DNA from: an uncultured Clostridium sp.
GTDB taxonomy: Bacteria > Bacillota > Clostridia > TANB77 > CAG-508
Length of the DNA stretch: 64,000 nucleotides
Direction: 5' to 3'
NCBI GenBank assembly: GCA_948438085.1
Contig: CAOJKP010000001.1
Location: 44,598-108,597, forward strand
The notes below the pieces were generated by a model that had not been told where the DNA came from, ran no database searches, and saw only the letters and a list, made by a program, of their open reading frames with translations. Of the stretch, positions 1 to 11,041 are shown one piece after another; position 1 is the first letter of the stretch, and every line of letters begins with the position of its first letter. The translations under genes and the position numbers were made by a program.

Positions 1-1
1 A

Positions 2-3000
2 AAAAAGGAAGAAGAAATAAAATTAAGTTTTGACCTTGATGTAAGTTATGGAGAAAATGTAAAAACAATTACTGTAAATGGAAACGAATATGAAGTAACA
101 AAAAATGAAACAGATGAAAACCAATATGAAATTACAGTAAATGTAGGAGAAATAAGTGGAGTAAAAGAATATAGATTTGAAAAAGTAACTTTAGAAAATG
201 AAAGAGATGTTTTTGTTGATTATTTAGTTAAAATAGATGTATTAAAACAAGAACCAACGATTGCAAATTGGAAAGTGACAGAAGACATACAAAAATCAGA
301 ATTAAATATATCTTTTGACATTTTTGATCCAGATTCTGCATTTGAATCAGGAACATATAAAATTTTAGAAAAACAAGAAGATACTGAGACCGTAGAAGAG
401 AATGTAGATTATATAAAAACAGGAACTTTAGAAAATGGTAATAATAATATAAATGTAAAAGTAGAAGAAGGAAAAAACTATAAAATTGAGTTATGTATAG
501 AACATGACTTAGATACAGATTCTTTAGGACAAGAAGAAGATAATAAAGGATTTACAATAGAAGAGAAAAACTTAAGTCTTATTATAGATTATGAATTTGA
601 GTTATCTGAGATAAAAACTTATAGACATAAAGAACAAGAAGAAGAACAAACAGAACAATTCTATATAGGAGAACATATATTATTAAAATTTAATAGTACA
701 AATAAAACACAACATGTGCCACAAAAAGTAGTTGTAAATGGAAAACAATATGACTTGACAAGTGAAAATAACACATATGCAGTATTATTAGATGGATTTA
801 ATAGTGCAGGAACACATACAATTAATATAGAAAAAGTTATCTTAGATAATAGTAAGGAGATTGAAGTAAACCAAAATACACAAGTGAAATTAATAAAAAA
901 TATACCAACAGTTGCAAGATTTAGAAGTAATGAAAATGTAGAACAAAAAAATATTAGTATGCTTATTTTTATAAAAGACAAAGATAAAGCAATAACTGAT
1001 TTAACTGCAAAGATACTTGATGAAGATAATAATGAAATTGCATCTAAAAATTTAACACAATATTTAAGAGATGAAAATTTAAGTGATAGTGAAGAAGTAG
1101 AACTACAAGATACATACTTTATAAATGCAGAGATAGATTTAGGAACTACAAAATTACCAGATAGATATAAAATAAGATTGGTTGCAAGTTATTGTTTATT
1201 TGAAAATGATGAAAATTATACATATACAAATGAGACTATAGCTGAAAATGAAGCTTCTTCTACACCAGTTGTTAATATAAATAATGTACAAGTATCTAAC
1301 AAATATCCAGAAAAGGGAGAGAATATTACATTAACATATGAAATAGAAACAAATAAGGAAGATACTGAAATAACACATATTATGGTAAATAATTTAAGAT
1401 GTATAGCAACAAAACATATAGGTGATAATGAAGATGTAACATATTCAGTAACTCTAAATGCTGGAGAAAAAGCAGGGACATTAAATTTAAATACTACAGA
1501 TGTTATATTTGAAGGGAATGTAGCAGTTGGTGTAATGAATCAAGTAATGGTAGATGTTTTAAAAGATATACCTACTAGTGAAGCATTTACACAAGTAGAT
1601 GATATAGAAAATAAATCAGTTACTTTAACAGCTCATATAATAGACAATGATAAAGCTTTAATTAGAGGAAGAGCTGAGTTAATTAGAAATAGTGACAACA
1701 AAGTAATAGATACTAAACAATTTGATGCTGACCATATTACATTTAAAATAGAAGGACTAGAGCTAAATACAGAATATACACTAGTTGCAAAAATGACATA
1801 TGATAGAGATACAAATACAATAGAAGAACAAATAAACCAAAATTATGTGGAAGATGAGATATTTAGAAGAAGACCAATTCAATTAATTGCAGATTATGAG
1901 TTAGAAATAAGCAACTTAAAAACATATAATGGAGAAAAAGAAACAAAATATTTTGAAAGAGGACAAGAAGTAACTGTAAGTTTCGATAGTGCTAATAGAA
2001 CAGAATTCTATCCAGTATATGCTATTATAAATGGAAAACAATATGAATTAGAAAAATTAGAACAAAATTATAAAACTAAAATACCAGTAGTTTCTACATT
2101 TGGTCCTAAAACAATTACAATTGAAAAAATAATTCTAAATAATACAAAAGAAATTGAATTAATGGAAAATAATGAAACACAAGTAGGAATATTAAAACTA
2201 AGACCAACTGTTACAAATTTTGGATACAGAGAAAATGAAAATAATACAAGTATTGATGTAGAATTTACAGTAAATGATCCAGAAGATGCAATAACAGATG
2301 GAACTATAAGAGTATTAAATGAAAATGGAGATAAAATAAAGGAAGAAAAATTAACTAAAACTTCAAATACAATTAGTTTTGAAAAAGGAATTTGTGAAGA
2401 ATTTGAAATACAAATATTTGCAGATTATGACTTAGACACAAATCAAATTACAACAGGAGATAATGAATATGAAAACCAACAATTACTTAAAGAAGGAATT
2501 AATATAAGTCAAGAAAGATTTATTGAAATAAAAGATATAATTGGGGTAAGTCTATATTCAAAAGAAAATCCAACAGTAGAAGTTACTAATATAACAGAAG
2601 AAAACTTATCTAATTTAGATAATTACATAGTAAAAGTTAGAACAAAAGAAATGCCTTTATTTTACACTAAAATAAAAAGTTATGAAATAACAGAAGACGA
2701 AAAATTAAACTTCATTTTAGATTATGATAATGTAATTCAATATGAAAATGGAAAAAAACAAAATAAATTACAAGTTACATATGGAAAAGTAAACAATGGA
2801 GTTGCTGAAAATAAAAGTATAGAAACATTAATCGCAGAGATAGAAGCAAATCCAGATGGAGACTTTACATTAACACAAGATTATGATGCATCTTATTTGC
2901 AAACAACAGAAAACTCAATTATTAAATCTGAATTTAGAGGTACATTAAATGGAAATGGACACAAAATTCATAATTTAAACAAACCATTATTTGATACATT

Positions 3001-6000
3001 AGAAAGTGCAACAATTCAAAATCTTATATTAGAGAAAGTAAATTTACATGAGGCAACAAGTAAAGGAAGTATAGCAAATACTGCTACAAATACTAATATA
3101 AAAAATGTTCATATTAGAAATTTAAATTTAGTAACTAAAGCAAATGAAACAGGTGGACTTATTGGTATGTTAACGACTGGAACTATTGAAGAGTGTAGTG
3201 TAACAAACTATAATGTAACTACATCTGGACATATAAGAATTGGTGGTATTGTTGGATACATGGACGGTGGAACAATTAAGAATTGCTATGTACAAGGTGA
3301 AATGAATTCAACACAAAGTAAAGATGGTAATGGAATAGGTGGTATTTTAGGTCATGCATTAGCAACACCAATTACAATTGAAAACTGTATTACTAAAATA
3401 AATTATGTATGGACTGGTGGAGGACGTAGACTTAATGGTGCTATAATAGGACTACCATCAAATACAGCAACTGTTTTAAACAATAATGTAAGTTTATCAA
3501 CAGGTACAGGGATTTATAAAGTATGTGGAGCAGCTATTAGCAGAACTTCTATTAACAATTATGAATTAGAAGAATCTGGACTAACATCAAATGCTACAGG
3601 AGAAATAGTAAAAACTATAGCAAAAAATAATATTTCAAAAGAGTTCTTTAAAGAAAGTGCAAATTTTGATGAAAGTATTTGGGATTTAGAAGGTGCTTCT
3701 TATGAAAATTTACCAAGATTAAAGGGAAATAAACAACAAGATGAAGAAGAAAACAATGAAGAGGAAGTAAACAACAATTTATATATTCCAGAATATGACA
3801 GAATAAAACACACACCAGGATTTAATACACAAAAATTAATAGCATATCATAATATACAAAAATTAATGCCATATTATGATTCAAAATATCTTGTGTTAGA
3901 TAGTGCTAATATATCAAATACACATATATTAAATACAAAAACAATAAAACATATATTACCATTTGCAAATAATAAACTTGTAACATATCTAACATCAAAG
4001 GATTATGAAAGAATAACAAGCATAAAAGTTGTATTTACTGATAATACTATAGAAGAATATAATGTAAACTTTGAAAAACTTATGGGAAGTATTGCTATAT
4101 ATAAAATGCCAGAGTTAAACTTAAACTATGCATTTGGAAATTATATTTTAAATGAAGATTCAGAAGTTATTACTAAATTAGCTGATTATATAAAATCATT
4201 AGACTATGCTACAGTATTAGAACCACTTACTGAAGCAGCAGATAGTAGATTACATAGAGATAATTACAATAATGTGATTAAAAATATGGCAGAAGAGATT
4301 GCACTTAAAATTTTACAAAATGATGAAAATAGTGTACTTATGATAAATAATGAAATACTAAACAAAAAAATAGAGCAAGAATTGATTGGAACAGAAAAAA
4401 TAAATAAAATTATATATGCATATAATTATTATGAACGTTGGTATGGATTTGAAATAGGTGGTGCAAAAGTATCTGATATTATACTATTTGAAGGTAAAAT
4501 GTATTCAGACACAATGACATTTTATAATGTAGTAAAAGAAGTACTTGAAGGAAACTTAAATCCAGGAAATACAGATCAATTCTATAATAATAACCTAAAG
4601 AAATATACAGGTAGTTCGTCAATTGGATATTTCCTAGATGGTGTAATATCTAATATTGGTGGATATGAAAATGTAGATGACTGGTTTACTGAATATTTTG
4701 GAGCTAGAAATATATTAGCTGAAGTTTCAGTAGATCATATACCTGAAGTATCATACCGTGGTTGGTATCAACTTAAGAAAAATTCGAAAATGGTACTTCC
4801 AGTTATCACTTTACCAAATGATTGTGCTTATATGATTTCTGGACCTGCTCATTTACAATTTGGACCTTCTCAGTTATATCATAAAGATACTAATACGGAT
4901 GCTGGAAGAACAGCGGTTAAAAATATTGTTAATAATCATGTTAAACTTGTAAAAAGTCATTTTAGTACTTTAGCAGATTCATTTGACTATGAAAAATGGA
5001 ATAGATATTGTATTATGGTTTATGATTGTACAAAAATAATTACTAGTTATAAAACTTCTTATTTTCCTGGTACAAATATTGTAATAGGAACAAGCCCAGT
5101 TTATACACAAGGAAAAGTTGGTCTAGAATATCCATTTTTTAAAAACTTTAGTGAAGTTTTTGGATTATGGCAACCTGCTGGTAGTTCAGCAGGAGTTGGT
5201 AATACTGCTGGATTCCTATGGTTCCAGGCAACACCTGGACTTACTAACTTTGATACTTGGACACACGAATTTGAACATGCTTTATATGACAAAATAATGT
5301 TACATCAACGTGGATGTAGACTACAACTCGAAACACTTACAGAAGGTAATGTTGAACAACGTGTTAATTGGAGTGAAAATAATCTTGTACAAGATGTTGG
5401 ACCATATTACTTTAATACATCATTCAATTTGAATAAAGAGGGTAATGCTACACAAAACTTAACACCTGAGAGAATTAATACAAAAGAAAAATTAGAAAAT
5501 TATTATAAAGGACAACAAAATGCACTTGATTTGCTTGACTATATTGAAGGAAAAGCATTTATAAAATTAACACCAGAACAACAATCAAAAATTGCTACAA
5601 GAATGAATATATCTGCTGGTTGGACTTCTTGGGGAACAATTACAAAAGAACAAGCAACTGGGATGAATTTAACATCATTAGAATCATTATATGATAACAG
5701 AATTGTGCTAAGACCAGCTAATGCTTGGGGAGTAAGTGTAAGAGGTTTAAGTGTTATTAATGGTATTGGTTCTAATGATTATGGATTTGAATCTGTTTGG
5801 GTAAACCGTTGGTTTATTGGACATTTAGATGGTGGATATGCAGATGCATTTTCTACTAAACGTAATTTCTTTGAAATGTTAGGTTATGCAGGAGTTGAGG
5901 GATATGTTACTTATGGTAGTAAGGCAAGTGCAAATGACTTAGATGCAATAAAGAAAATTACTAAAATGGTAACTGGTACTGAAATGGATTGGAAACAATA

Positions 6001-7612
6001 CAAAATGAGTAGATATGCAACAATCGAAGAAACTCTAAATAATAAATATATTGATGTTGATTTTATGATTGAAAAATTTACAGAAGCATTAATAAATGAT
6101 GCTAATAAAGGAGATAGAAATATTTCTCAAAGAACAGCACTTAGAAAGGTATATTATCATTATTTAAAAAGTGCAACAAATGACTTTGTTGGTGATCCAC
6201 TTGGTACAGATATTGAAATAACACATATAGGAACAGCACAAGAATTGGTAGAAAAAATTAATGCAAGACCATATGGATATTATATTTTAGATAATGACAT
6301 AGATTTTTCAGAAATAAAAACAAATGTTACAAAAACATTTATGGGAAAATTAGACGGAAATGGACATAAAATAATAGGAAATACAACTCCAATTTTCCAA
6401 AAAATAAGATATGGAAGTGTTACAAATTTAGTAATAGAGAGAACTAACATTCCAAGCAATATTGCAAATGTAGGTGCTTTAGCAGCAAGAACAGAATATA
6501 GTGTATTAGAGAATATTCAAGCTAAGGAAATTAAAATGAATTTTGGTGGAAGAAATGAATTAAGTCTAATTGGTGGAGCTGTAAGTACTGTAACATATAA
6601 AGATTGTACAGCAGATGCATTAAAAGTTAAAATATCAAGTATAGAAGATATTGATAAAATTAAGCAAGACCTAGGAGGCATATTTACTATAGAAGAAGAT
6701 TTAGACTTTACAGATTATACAACTACAACAAGTGCAGTTATAACAGGAATATTTACAGGAAAAATAGAAGGTAAAGGACATACAATTTCAAACTTAACAA
6801 ATTTAAGCTTATTTGAAAACTTCAGAGGAACAGTAGAGAATTTGAATATTAGCAATTTTACTAATACAAGTACTGGAAGAGGAAATGGAGATTTTGTTAC
6901 AGCTTTTGCTCAAGAAACATTTACAGCAACTTTCAAAAACATGAGATTTGAAAATATTACTTTATCAGGAAGAAATAATGTTGCAGTAGTAACTGGAATG
7001 GATGGAAGAGATAATGCAAATTCTGTATTTGAAAATATATCTGTTAAAAATGCTAATGTAACAGGAACAGGTGTATATGTATCTACTTTTGCTGGTAGAA
7101 AGTATGGTGGAAAAATGAAAGACATTTATGTACAAGGAACTTTAAATGTAACTGGTTCAGAAAATGCTGGATTAGTAGGTGCTATGCAACAAGGAGGAAC
7201 CATTGAAAATATTATTACAGATGTTTCTGTTATAAAAACAAGTAATACATATTCAAATGTTGCAAACAGTATATTTAATGCGTCTTTAGTAGGAAATATA
7301 TATAATACACCAACCATAAAAAATAGTGTTGCTTTTGGAAACATGACAGGATATACAGATACTAATGGAAATGAAGTAATTCCATATAAATTTGTAGGAG
7401 CATTAGAAGCGCAAGTAAAAGCATGTCTAACTAACTGTTATGAAGTAACAGAAGAAATTGGTGCGAGTCGTGTTAATGAGGGAACAGCTGGACACTTAGA
7501 CACTGTTTCAAGACAAAACTTAAATAAAGAATTTTATAAGAACTTAGGATTTGATGAAACGATTTGGAATTTGGACAATATAAACAGTAAAGGATATCCA
7601 GAACTAAGATAA
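2..7612 (+). CDS. Giant M26-like (IgA1 protease/ZmpB family) zinc metallopeptidase, 5' end outside window
   Basis: The frame is open from the first bases of the window, so the N-terminus is missing; the GTG at 275 is only an internal codon. About 2536 residues are visible. In order: repeated beta-sandwich (Ig-like) segments to about nt 2800; a GLUG-type beta-helix (nt 2930-3700, motifs such as GGLIGML and GGIVGYM); a region resembling the peptidase M26 core (nt 3790-6180); and a second GLUG region to the stop. The zinc motif HEFEH lies at nt 5264-5278, followed by a glutamate-rich stretch. M26 enzymes are secreted proteases that cleave host proteins such as IgA1; the substrate here is unknown. 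No LPXTG motif or dockerin is present at the C-terminus, so any anchor would be at the missing N-terminus, as in pneumococcal Zmp proteins. Family call is fairly firm, substrate is not. Confidence 0.82.
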   Translation, partial: KKEEEIKLSFDLDVSYGENVKTITVNGNEYEVTKNETDENQYEITVNVGEISGVKEYRFEKVTLENERDVFVDYLVKIDVLKQEPTIANWKVTEDIQKSELNISFDIFDPDSAFESGTYKILEKQEDTETVEENVDYIKTGTLENGNNNINVKVEEGKNYKIELCIEHDLDTDSLGQEEDNKGFTIEEKNLSLIIDYEFELSEIKTYRHKEQEEEQTEQFYIGEHILLKFNSTNKTQHVPQKVVVNGKQYDLTSENNTYAVLLDGFNSAGTHTINIEKVILDNSKEIEVNQNTQVKLIKNIPTVARFRSNENVEQKNISMLIFIKDKDKAITDLTAKILDEDNNEIASKNLTQYLRDENLSDSEEVELQDTYFINAEIDLGTTKLPDRYKIRLVASYCLFENDENYTYTNETIAENEASSTPVVNINNVQVSNKYPEKGENITLTYEIETNKEDTEITHIMVNNLRCIATKHIGDNEDVTYSVTLNAGEKAGTLNLNTTDVIFEGNVAVGVMNQVMVDVLKDIPTSEAFTQVDDIENKSVTLTAHIIDNDKALIRGRAELIRNSDNKVIDTKQFDADHITFKIEGLELNTEYTLVAKMTYDRDTNTIEEQINQNYVEDEIFRRRPIQLIADYELEISNLKTYNGEKETKYFERGQEVTVSFDSANRTEFYPVYAIINGKQYELEKLEQNYKTKIPVVSTFGPKTITIEKIILNNTKEIELMENNETQVGILKLRPTVTNFGYRENENNTSIDVEFTVNDPEDAITDGTIRVLNENGDKIKEEKLTKTSNTISFEKGICEEFEIQIFADYDLDTNQITTGDNEYENQQLLKEGINISQERFIEIKDIIGVSLYSKENPTVEVTNITEENLSNLDNYIVKVRTKEMPLFYTKIKSYEITEDEKLNFILDYDNVIQYENGKKQNKLQVTYGKVNNGVAENKSIETLIAEIEANPDGDFTLTQDYDASYLQTTENSIIKSEFRGTLNGNGHKIHNLNKPLFDTLESATIQNLILEKVNLHEATSKGSIANTATNTNIKNVHIRNLNLVTKANETGGLIGMLTTGTIEECSVTNYNVTTSGHIRIGGIVGYMDGGTIKNCYVQGEMNSTQSKDGNGIGGILGHALATPITIENCITKINYVWTGGGRRLNGAIIGLPSNTATVLNNNVSLSTGTGIYKVCGAAISRTSINNYELEESGLTSNATGEIVKTIAKNNISKEFFKESANFDESIWDLEGASYENLPRLKGNKQQDEEENNEEEVNNNLYIPEYDRIKHTPGFNTQKLIAYHNIQKLMPYYDSKYLVLDSANISNTHILNTKTIKHILPFANNKLVTYLTSKDYERITSIKVVFTDNTIEEYNVNFEKLMGSIAIYKMPELNLNYAFGNYILNEDSEVITKLADYIKSLDYATVLEPLTEAADSRLHRDNYNNVIKNMAEEIALKILQNDENSVLMINNEILNKKIEQELIGTEKINKIIYAYNYYERWYGFEIGGAKVSDIILFEGKMYSDTMTFYNVVKEVLEGNLNPGNTDQFYNNNLKKYTGSSSIGYFLDGVISNIGGYENVDDWFTEYFGARNILAEVSVDHIPEVSYRGWYQLKKNSKMVLPVITLPNDCAYMISGPAHLQFGPSQLYHKDTNTDAGRTAVKNIVNNHVKLVKSHFSTLADSFDYEKWNRYCIMVYDCTKIITSYKTSYFPGTNIVIGTSPVYTQGKVGLEYPFFKNFSEVFGLWQPAGSSAGVGNTAGFLWFQATPGLTNFDTWTHEFEHALYDKIMLHQRGCRLQLETLTEGNVEQRVNWSENNLVQDVGPYYFNTSFNLNKEGNATQNLTPERINTKEKLENYYKGQQNALDLLDYIEGKAFIKLTPEQQSKIATRMNISAGWTSWGTITKEQATGMNLTSLESLYDNRIVLRPANAWGVSVRGLSVINGIGSNDYGFESVWVNRWFIGHLDGGYADAFSTKRNFFEMLGYAGVEGYVTYGSKASANDLDAIKKITKMVTGTEMDWKQYKMSRYATIEETLNNKYIDVDFMIEKFTEALINDANKGDRNISQRTALRKVYYHYLKSATNDFVGDPLGTDIEITHIGTAQELVEKINARPYGYYILDNDIDFSEIKTNVTKTFMGKLDGNGHKIIGNTTPIFQKIRYGSVTNLVIERTNIPSNIANVGALAARTEYSVLENIQAKEIKMNFGGRNELSLIGGAVSTVTYKDCTADALKVKISSIEDIDKIKQDLGGIFTIEEDLDFTDYTTTTSAVITGIFTGKIEGKGHTISNLTNLSLFENFRGTVENLNISNFTNTSTGRGNGDFVTAFAQETFTATFKNMRFENITLSGRNNVAVVTGMDGRDNANSVFENISVKNANVTGTGVYVSTFAGRKYGGKMKDIYVQGTLNVTGSENAGLVGAMQQGGTIENIITDVSVIKTSNTYSNVANSIFNASLVGNIYNTPTIKNSVAFGNMTGYTDTNGNEVIPYKFVGALEAQVKACLTNCYEVTEEIGASRVNEGTAGHLDTVSRQNLNKEFYKNLGFDETIWNLDNINSKGYPELR

Positions 7613-7621
7613 TAAAATAAT

Positions 7622-7661
7622 AAAAAAGTACTATATAGTGTATATTATATAGTGCTTTTTT
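7622..7661 (+). terminator. Intrinsic terminator after the M26 gene
   Basis: A hairpin with A-rich 5' and T-rich 3' arms (AAAAAAGTACTATA pairs with TATAGTGCTTTTTT, one wobble) begins ten bases after the stop codon. Confidence 0.8.
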
Positions 7662-7794
7662 GCATATATAAAGAAATATATTCCATTTACATTCGAATTT
7701 TTATTTATCTTAATATAGTTTTTATATTTATGTAACATGATTGAATTTCCTAGTTTCATGGTAGCTATTTTTTATAGTCATAAATTTAATACAA

Positions 7795-7826
7795 GCCTAA
7801 TATTCTTTATAAAGAGATTAGGAGGT
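7795..7826 (+). promoter_or_regulatory. Short hairpin abutting the RBS of the small ORF at 7838
   Basis: CCTAAT pairs with ATTAGG, and the second arm runs directly into the AGGAGGTG ribosome binding site. This could partly hide the site and limit translation of the small ORF. The pairing is seen; its effect is inference. Confidence 0.35.
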
Positions 7827-7837
7827 GTATTAAGTTT

Positions 7838-7969
7838 ATGGAAAGTACAACAACATATGAAATAGAGGATAAAAAGTACACAGTAATAACAAAGAGCATA
7901 GAAAAGGCAGAAACAATAGATAAACTATATGATATTATTTGCAAACATATTATTTCGCAAATAAATTAA
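7838..7969 (+). CDS. Small recombinase-associated protein (TnpW-like), 43 aa
   Basis: An ORF of 43 codons starting ATG behind AGGAGGTG, with a ten-base spacer. The product has a TTYEI/KKYTV beta-type core followed by a short helix ending HIISQIN. Its size, shape and place just upstream of a large serine recombinase recall the small TnpW-type proteins of clostridial mobile elements, whose function is unknown to me. It ends 22 bases before the recombinase start, so it is probably co-transcribed. A similar small ORF sits before the third recombinase (21118). The assignment rests on pattern and context only. Confidence 0.5.
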   Translation: MESTTTYEIEDKKYTVITKSIEKAETIDKLYDIICKHIISQIN

Positions 7970-7991
7970 TATGATATAGGTAGGTGAATAT

Positions 7992-9548
7992 ATGAACATA
8001 AGATATAAAGTAGCAGCTTATTTAAGGCTATCACAAGAAGATGGTGATAAAAATGTTAGTGATAGTATAGTGAGTCAAAAAAATATAATAGAAAAAAAAG
8101 TAAAAGAGCTAGGAGAAGAATTTTTTATAATAGATTATTATATTGATGATGGATACACAGGATTAAACACGAATAGACCAAACTTTCAAAGGATGGTACA
8201 GGATATAGAAAAAGGAAATATAAATTGTATTATTACCAAAGATTTATCAAGACTTTCAAGAAATAGTTTTGAAGCCAATTATTACATAGAAATGTATTTT
8301 TTAGAAAGAAATGTAAGGTATATATCAGTTCTAGATAATGTAGATACAGGAACTAAAAGTTCAAATAATGATATGATACAGTTTAAAACATTAATAAATG
8401 ATTGGTATAGTAAAGACATTTCAAGAAAAATAAAATCTAGTATATGGGCAAGAAAAGAAAAAGGAATGTTCATGGCTTCAATAGCACCATATGGTTATAA
8501 AAAATCAAAAGTAGATAAACACAAACTTGTAGTAAATAAACAAGAAGCGAGAATAGTTAAAAGAATATTTAACGAGTATAGTAAAGGAAAATCAATTGAA
8601 GAAATAGTAAAACAATTACAAGAAGATAATATACCAAGTCCTAATAACAATGCAAACAATGGAGATATTAGGTATAAATGGAGAGAGGAAACAATTAGAA
8701 GAATATTAAATAATAAAATATATTTAGGACATATAGAATATGGAAAAAGAATTAATTTAAGTTATAAATCTAAAAAAGTAAAATATATTCCACAAGAAGA
8801 ATGGAAAATTGCTTATAATATGCATGAGGCAATAATTACAGAAGAATTGTTTAATAAAGTTCAAGAAAAGAGAGAGATAAATAAAACAATAAAAAGAAAG
8901 AAACATAAATGGGAATTAAATGGGCTGGTTAAATGTAAAGAATGTGGAGCTAAAATGATATTAAAAGTTGAGTACAAAAGAGATAGACAAAAAGAGTTAA
9001 AGTCCAAAAAAATATGTTGTTTAAATGGACTAAACAGATATAAAGGAAAAGAATGTATAAGAGGTAGTAAAGGATTAAATGAGGAAATCCTTAATAAAAT
9101 AATTTATAAGAATATAAAAGAAAATATAAGAACATTAGATAGAGATACTATAAGAAATTTAATAGTAAAAGAGCAAAATGAAGTAAGTAATGCATGTAAT
9201 AATAAAGAGTTACTTAATAAGGAATTAGAAAAAATAGATAATGAAATAAAAATATTGTATTCAGATTATAAAGAAAAGTTATTAGATGAAGAAGACTATA
9301 AAAAATATTACAAAGAGAAATGTAACCAAAGAAATAGAGTAAAAAAAGAATTAGAAATTTTAAAGAGGAAAGAAAATAATAAAAAAATTATAACTAATGA
9401 TGAAATAAATAAGTTAATAGAAGATATATTAGATAGAAAAGAATTTAATAAAGATATAATATCAGAAATGATATATGATATTAGAATTGACAATGATAAT
9501 CAAATATATATATATTATAAATATAATGTCTTTAGGATGGTGGCTTAA
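7992..9548 (+). CDS. Large serine recombinase A
   Basis: 518 residues. The N-terminal resolvase domain has the YLRLSQED motif with the expected nucleophile Ser14. It is followed by the recombinase domain (about residues 160-300) and a zinc-ribbon segment with CKECG near residue 313. A long lysine-rich coiled coil (about 400-470) completes the usual large serine recombinase plan. Such enzymes integrate or excise mobile DNA between short att sites. The start is ATG 7992 behind GGTAGGTGA. The stop is one base before the ATG of recombinase B, so the two are translationally coupled and probably act as a pair. It contains no in-frame CGG and is uninterrupted. Confidence 0.9.
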   Translation: MNIRYKVAAYLRLSQEDGDKNVSDSIVSQKNIIEKKVKELGEEFFIIDYYIDDGYTGLNTNRPNFQRMVQDIEKGNINCIITKDLSRLSRNSFEANYYIEMYFLERNVRYISVLDNVDTGTKSSNNDMIQFKTLINDWYSKDISRKIKSSIWARKEKGMFMASIAPYGYKKSKVDKHKLVVNKQEARIVKRIFNEYSKGKSIEEIVKQLQEDNIPSPNNNANNGDIRYKWREETIRRILNNKIYLGHIEYGKRINLSYKSKKVKYIPQEEWKIAYNMHEAIITEELFNKVQEKREINKTIKRKKHKWELNGLVKCKECGAKMILKVEYKRDRQKELKSKKICCLNGLNRYKGKECIRGSKGLNEEILNKIIYKNIKENIRTLDRDTIRNLIVKEQNEVSNACNNKELLNKELEKIDNEIKILYSDYKEKLLDEEDYKKYYKEKCNQRNRVKKELEILKRKENNKKIITNDEINKLIEDILDRKEFNKDIISEMIYDIRIDNDNQIYIYYKYNVFRMVA

Positions 9549-9549
9549 T

Positions 9550-11041
9550 ATGAGGGAGTATAAGGTAGGAATATATTTAAGGCTATCAAAGGAACATGAA
9601 GAGGAAAATAATAGTATAGAGGCACAAAGGGAAATTACAACTAAGTATGCTGATAAAAAAGGATATAAGATAGTTAAGGAATATGTAGATAATGGATATT
9701 CTGGAATATTAGACAAAAGACCAGCACTTAATGAAATGATGCTAGATATAGTAAGAGGAACTATAAATATGGTAATAGTAAAAGATATAAGTAGATTAAC
9801 TCGTAATAAAAATAAAACAGGGTGGTATACAGAAGTATTTTTTCCAGATAATGATGTAAGATTTATATCAGTAACAGAGTTTATAGATAGTGGTGATAGA
9901 TATGAAATTGATGATAGTATAATGCTTAGAGGAATAGCAAACCAATATTATATTACAGATATATCAAAAAAAATAAAAGCAAATAAAAATGCGATGAAAG
10001 AAACAGGACAATTTGTAGAACACTATGCTCCATATGGATATAAAAAGAAAGAAAATGACAAACACAAAATAATTATAGATGAAGATGTTGCAGATAATAT
10101 AAGAAAAATTTATGATATGTATATAAATGGGGAAAAAAGTAGTCAAATAGCAGAGTATCTAAATATTAATAAAATAAAAAATCCTAGTAGATATATGAAA
10201 TTAAAAAATGCTACTAAAAAGTGGAGTGCAGAACAAATAAATGATATTTTAAGAAATCCATTTTATTGTCGGAAATACAATAATAAATAAGTATAATGTT
10301 AATTGTATAAATAAAACTTGTATAAAGAATAGGAAAAGAGAAACTTGGATTATTAAAGAAAATACACATGATGCAATAATTGAAAAAGAAAAATATGATA
10401 AAGTGCAAGAAATAAAAAGTGGAAAACAAGCTAAAATAAAAGTAAAGCATGAATTCTTATTACAAGATTTAGTGTATTGTGGACATTGCAAAAGAAAACT
10501 ACAATATAAGATATATAAGTCAGCAGATAAAAAAAGATTTTTATCTGAAAGTAGTAGGTTTAATTGCAGTTTATTTTATAAAAAGAAATGTAAAAATAAT
10601 ATACATATTAAAGAAAAAGACTTAAACGAAATTATAAAAATAGCAGTTATAAGAAAAATGAATTTAATTGAAATTAAAGATAAATTGATTTATTGTTATA
10701 GAAAAAATGATAAGAATACAAAAAAGATGAGAGAGTATAAAAGTGAAATAGAGAAGTTAGAGAGGAAAAAAAGTGTTTTGTATAAAAAGAAATGTGAACA
10801 AGATATAACAACACAACAATTTAAAGTAGAATATGCAATAGCAAAAGCAAAAATAGAAAAGTTTAAAGATTTAATGGAAGAACTAGATAATAATCGTAAT
10901 ACACAAGAAGATGAAAGAATAGGAGAAATAATATCTCAATTTAAAAATGGAAGCTTTATAAACAATGCAATTCTAAAAGAGATAATAAATAAAATAGAAG
11001 TATATTCTAAAAATAAAATTGAAATAACTTTTAATATATAA
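9550..11041 (+). CDS. Large serine recombinase B, interrupted by one in-frame CGG (+1 shift)
   Basis: The start is ATG 9550, behind a GGATGG site inside the end of recombinase A. The N-terminal resolvase domain has YLRLSKEHE with the expected nucleophile Ser13. The first frame ends at a TAA at 10288. The homologous C-terminal half, with zinc-ribbon CGHCKRKL and coiled coil, continues in the +1 frame to 11041. The switch is at C10270: TGT CGG AAA becomes TGT (C) GGA AAT, restoring FYC-GNTIINKYN. This is the same event seen in ftsW, trmFO and plsX. It may be a pseudogene, a sequence error or a recoded gene. A reading of about 496 residues is full length for the family, which argues against decay. 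Confidence 0.8.
10270..10272 (+). other. In-frame CGG at a +1 frame switch (recombinase B)
   Basis: Zero frame reads Cys CGG Lys and then stops 15 bases later. Skipping the C gives Cys-Gly-Asn and rejoins the conserved downstream frame. Confidence 0.85.
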
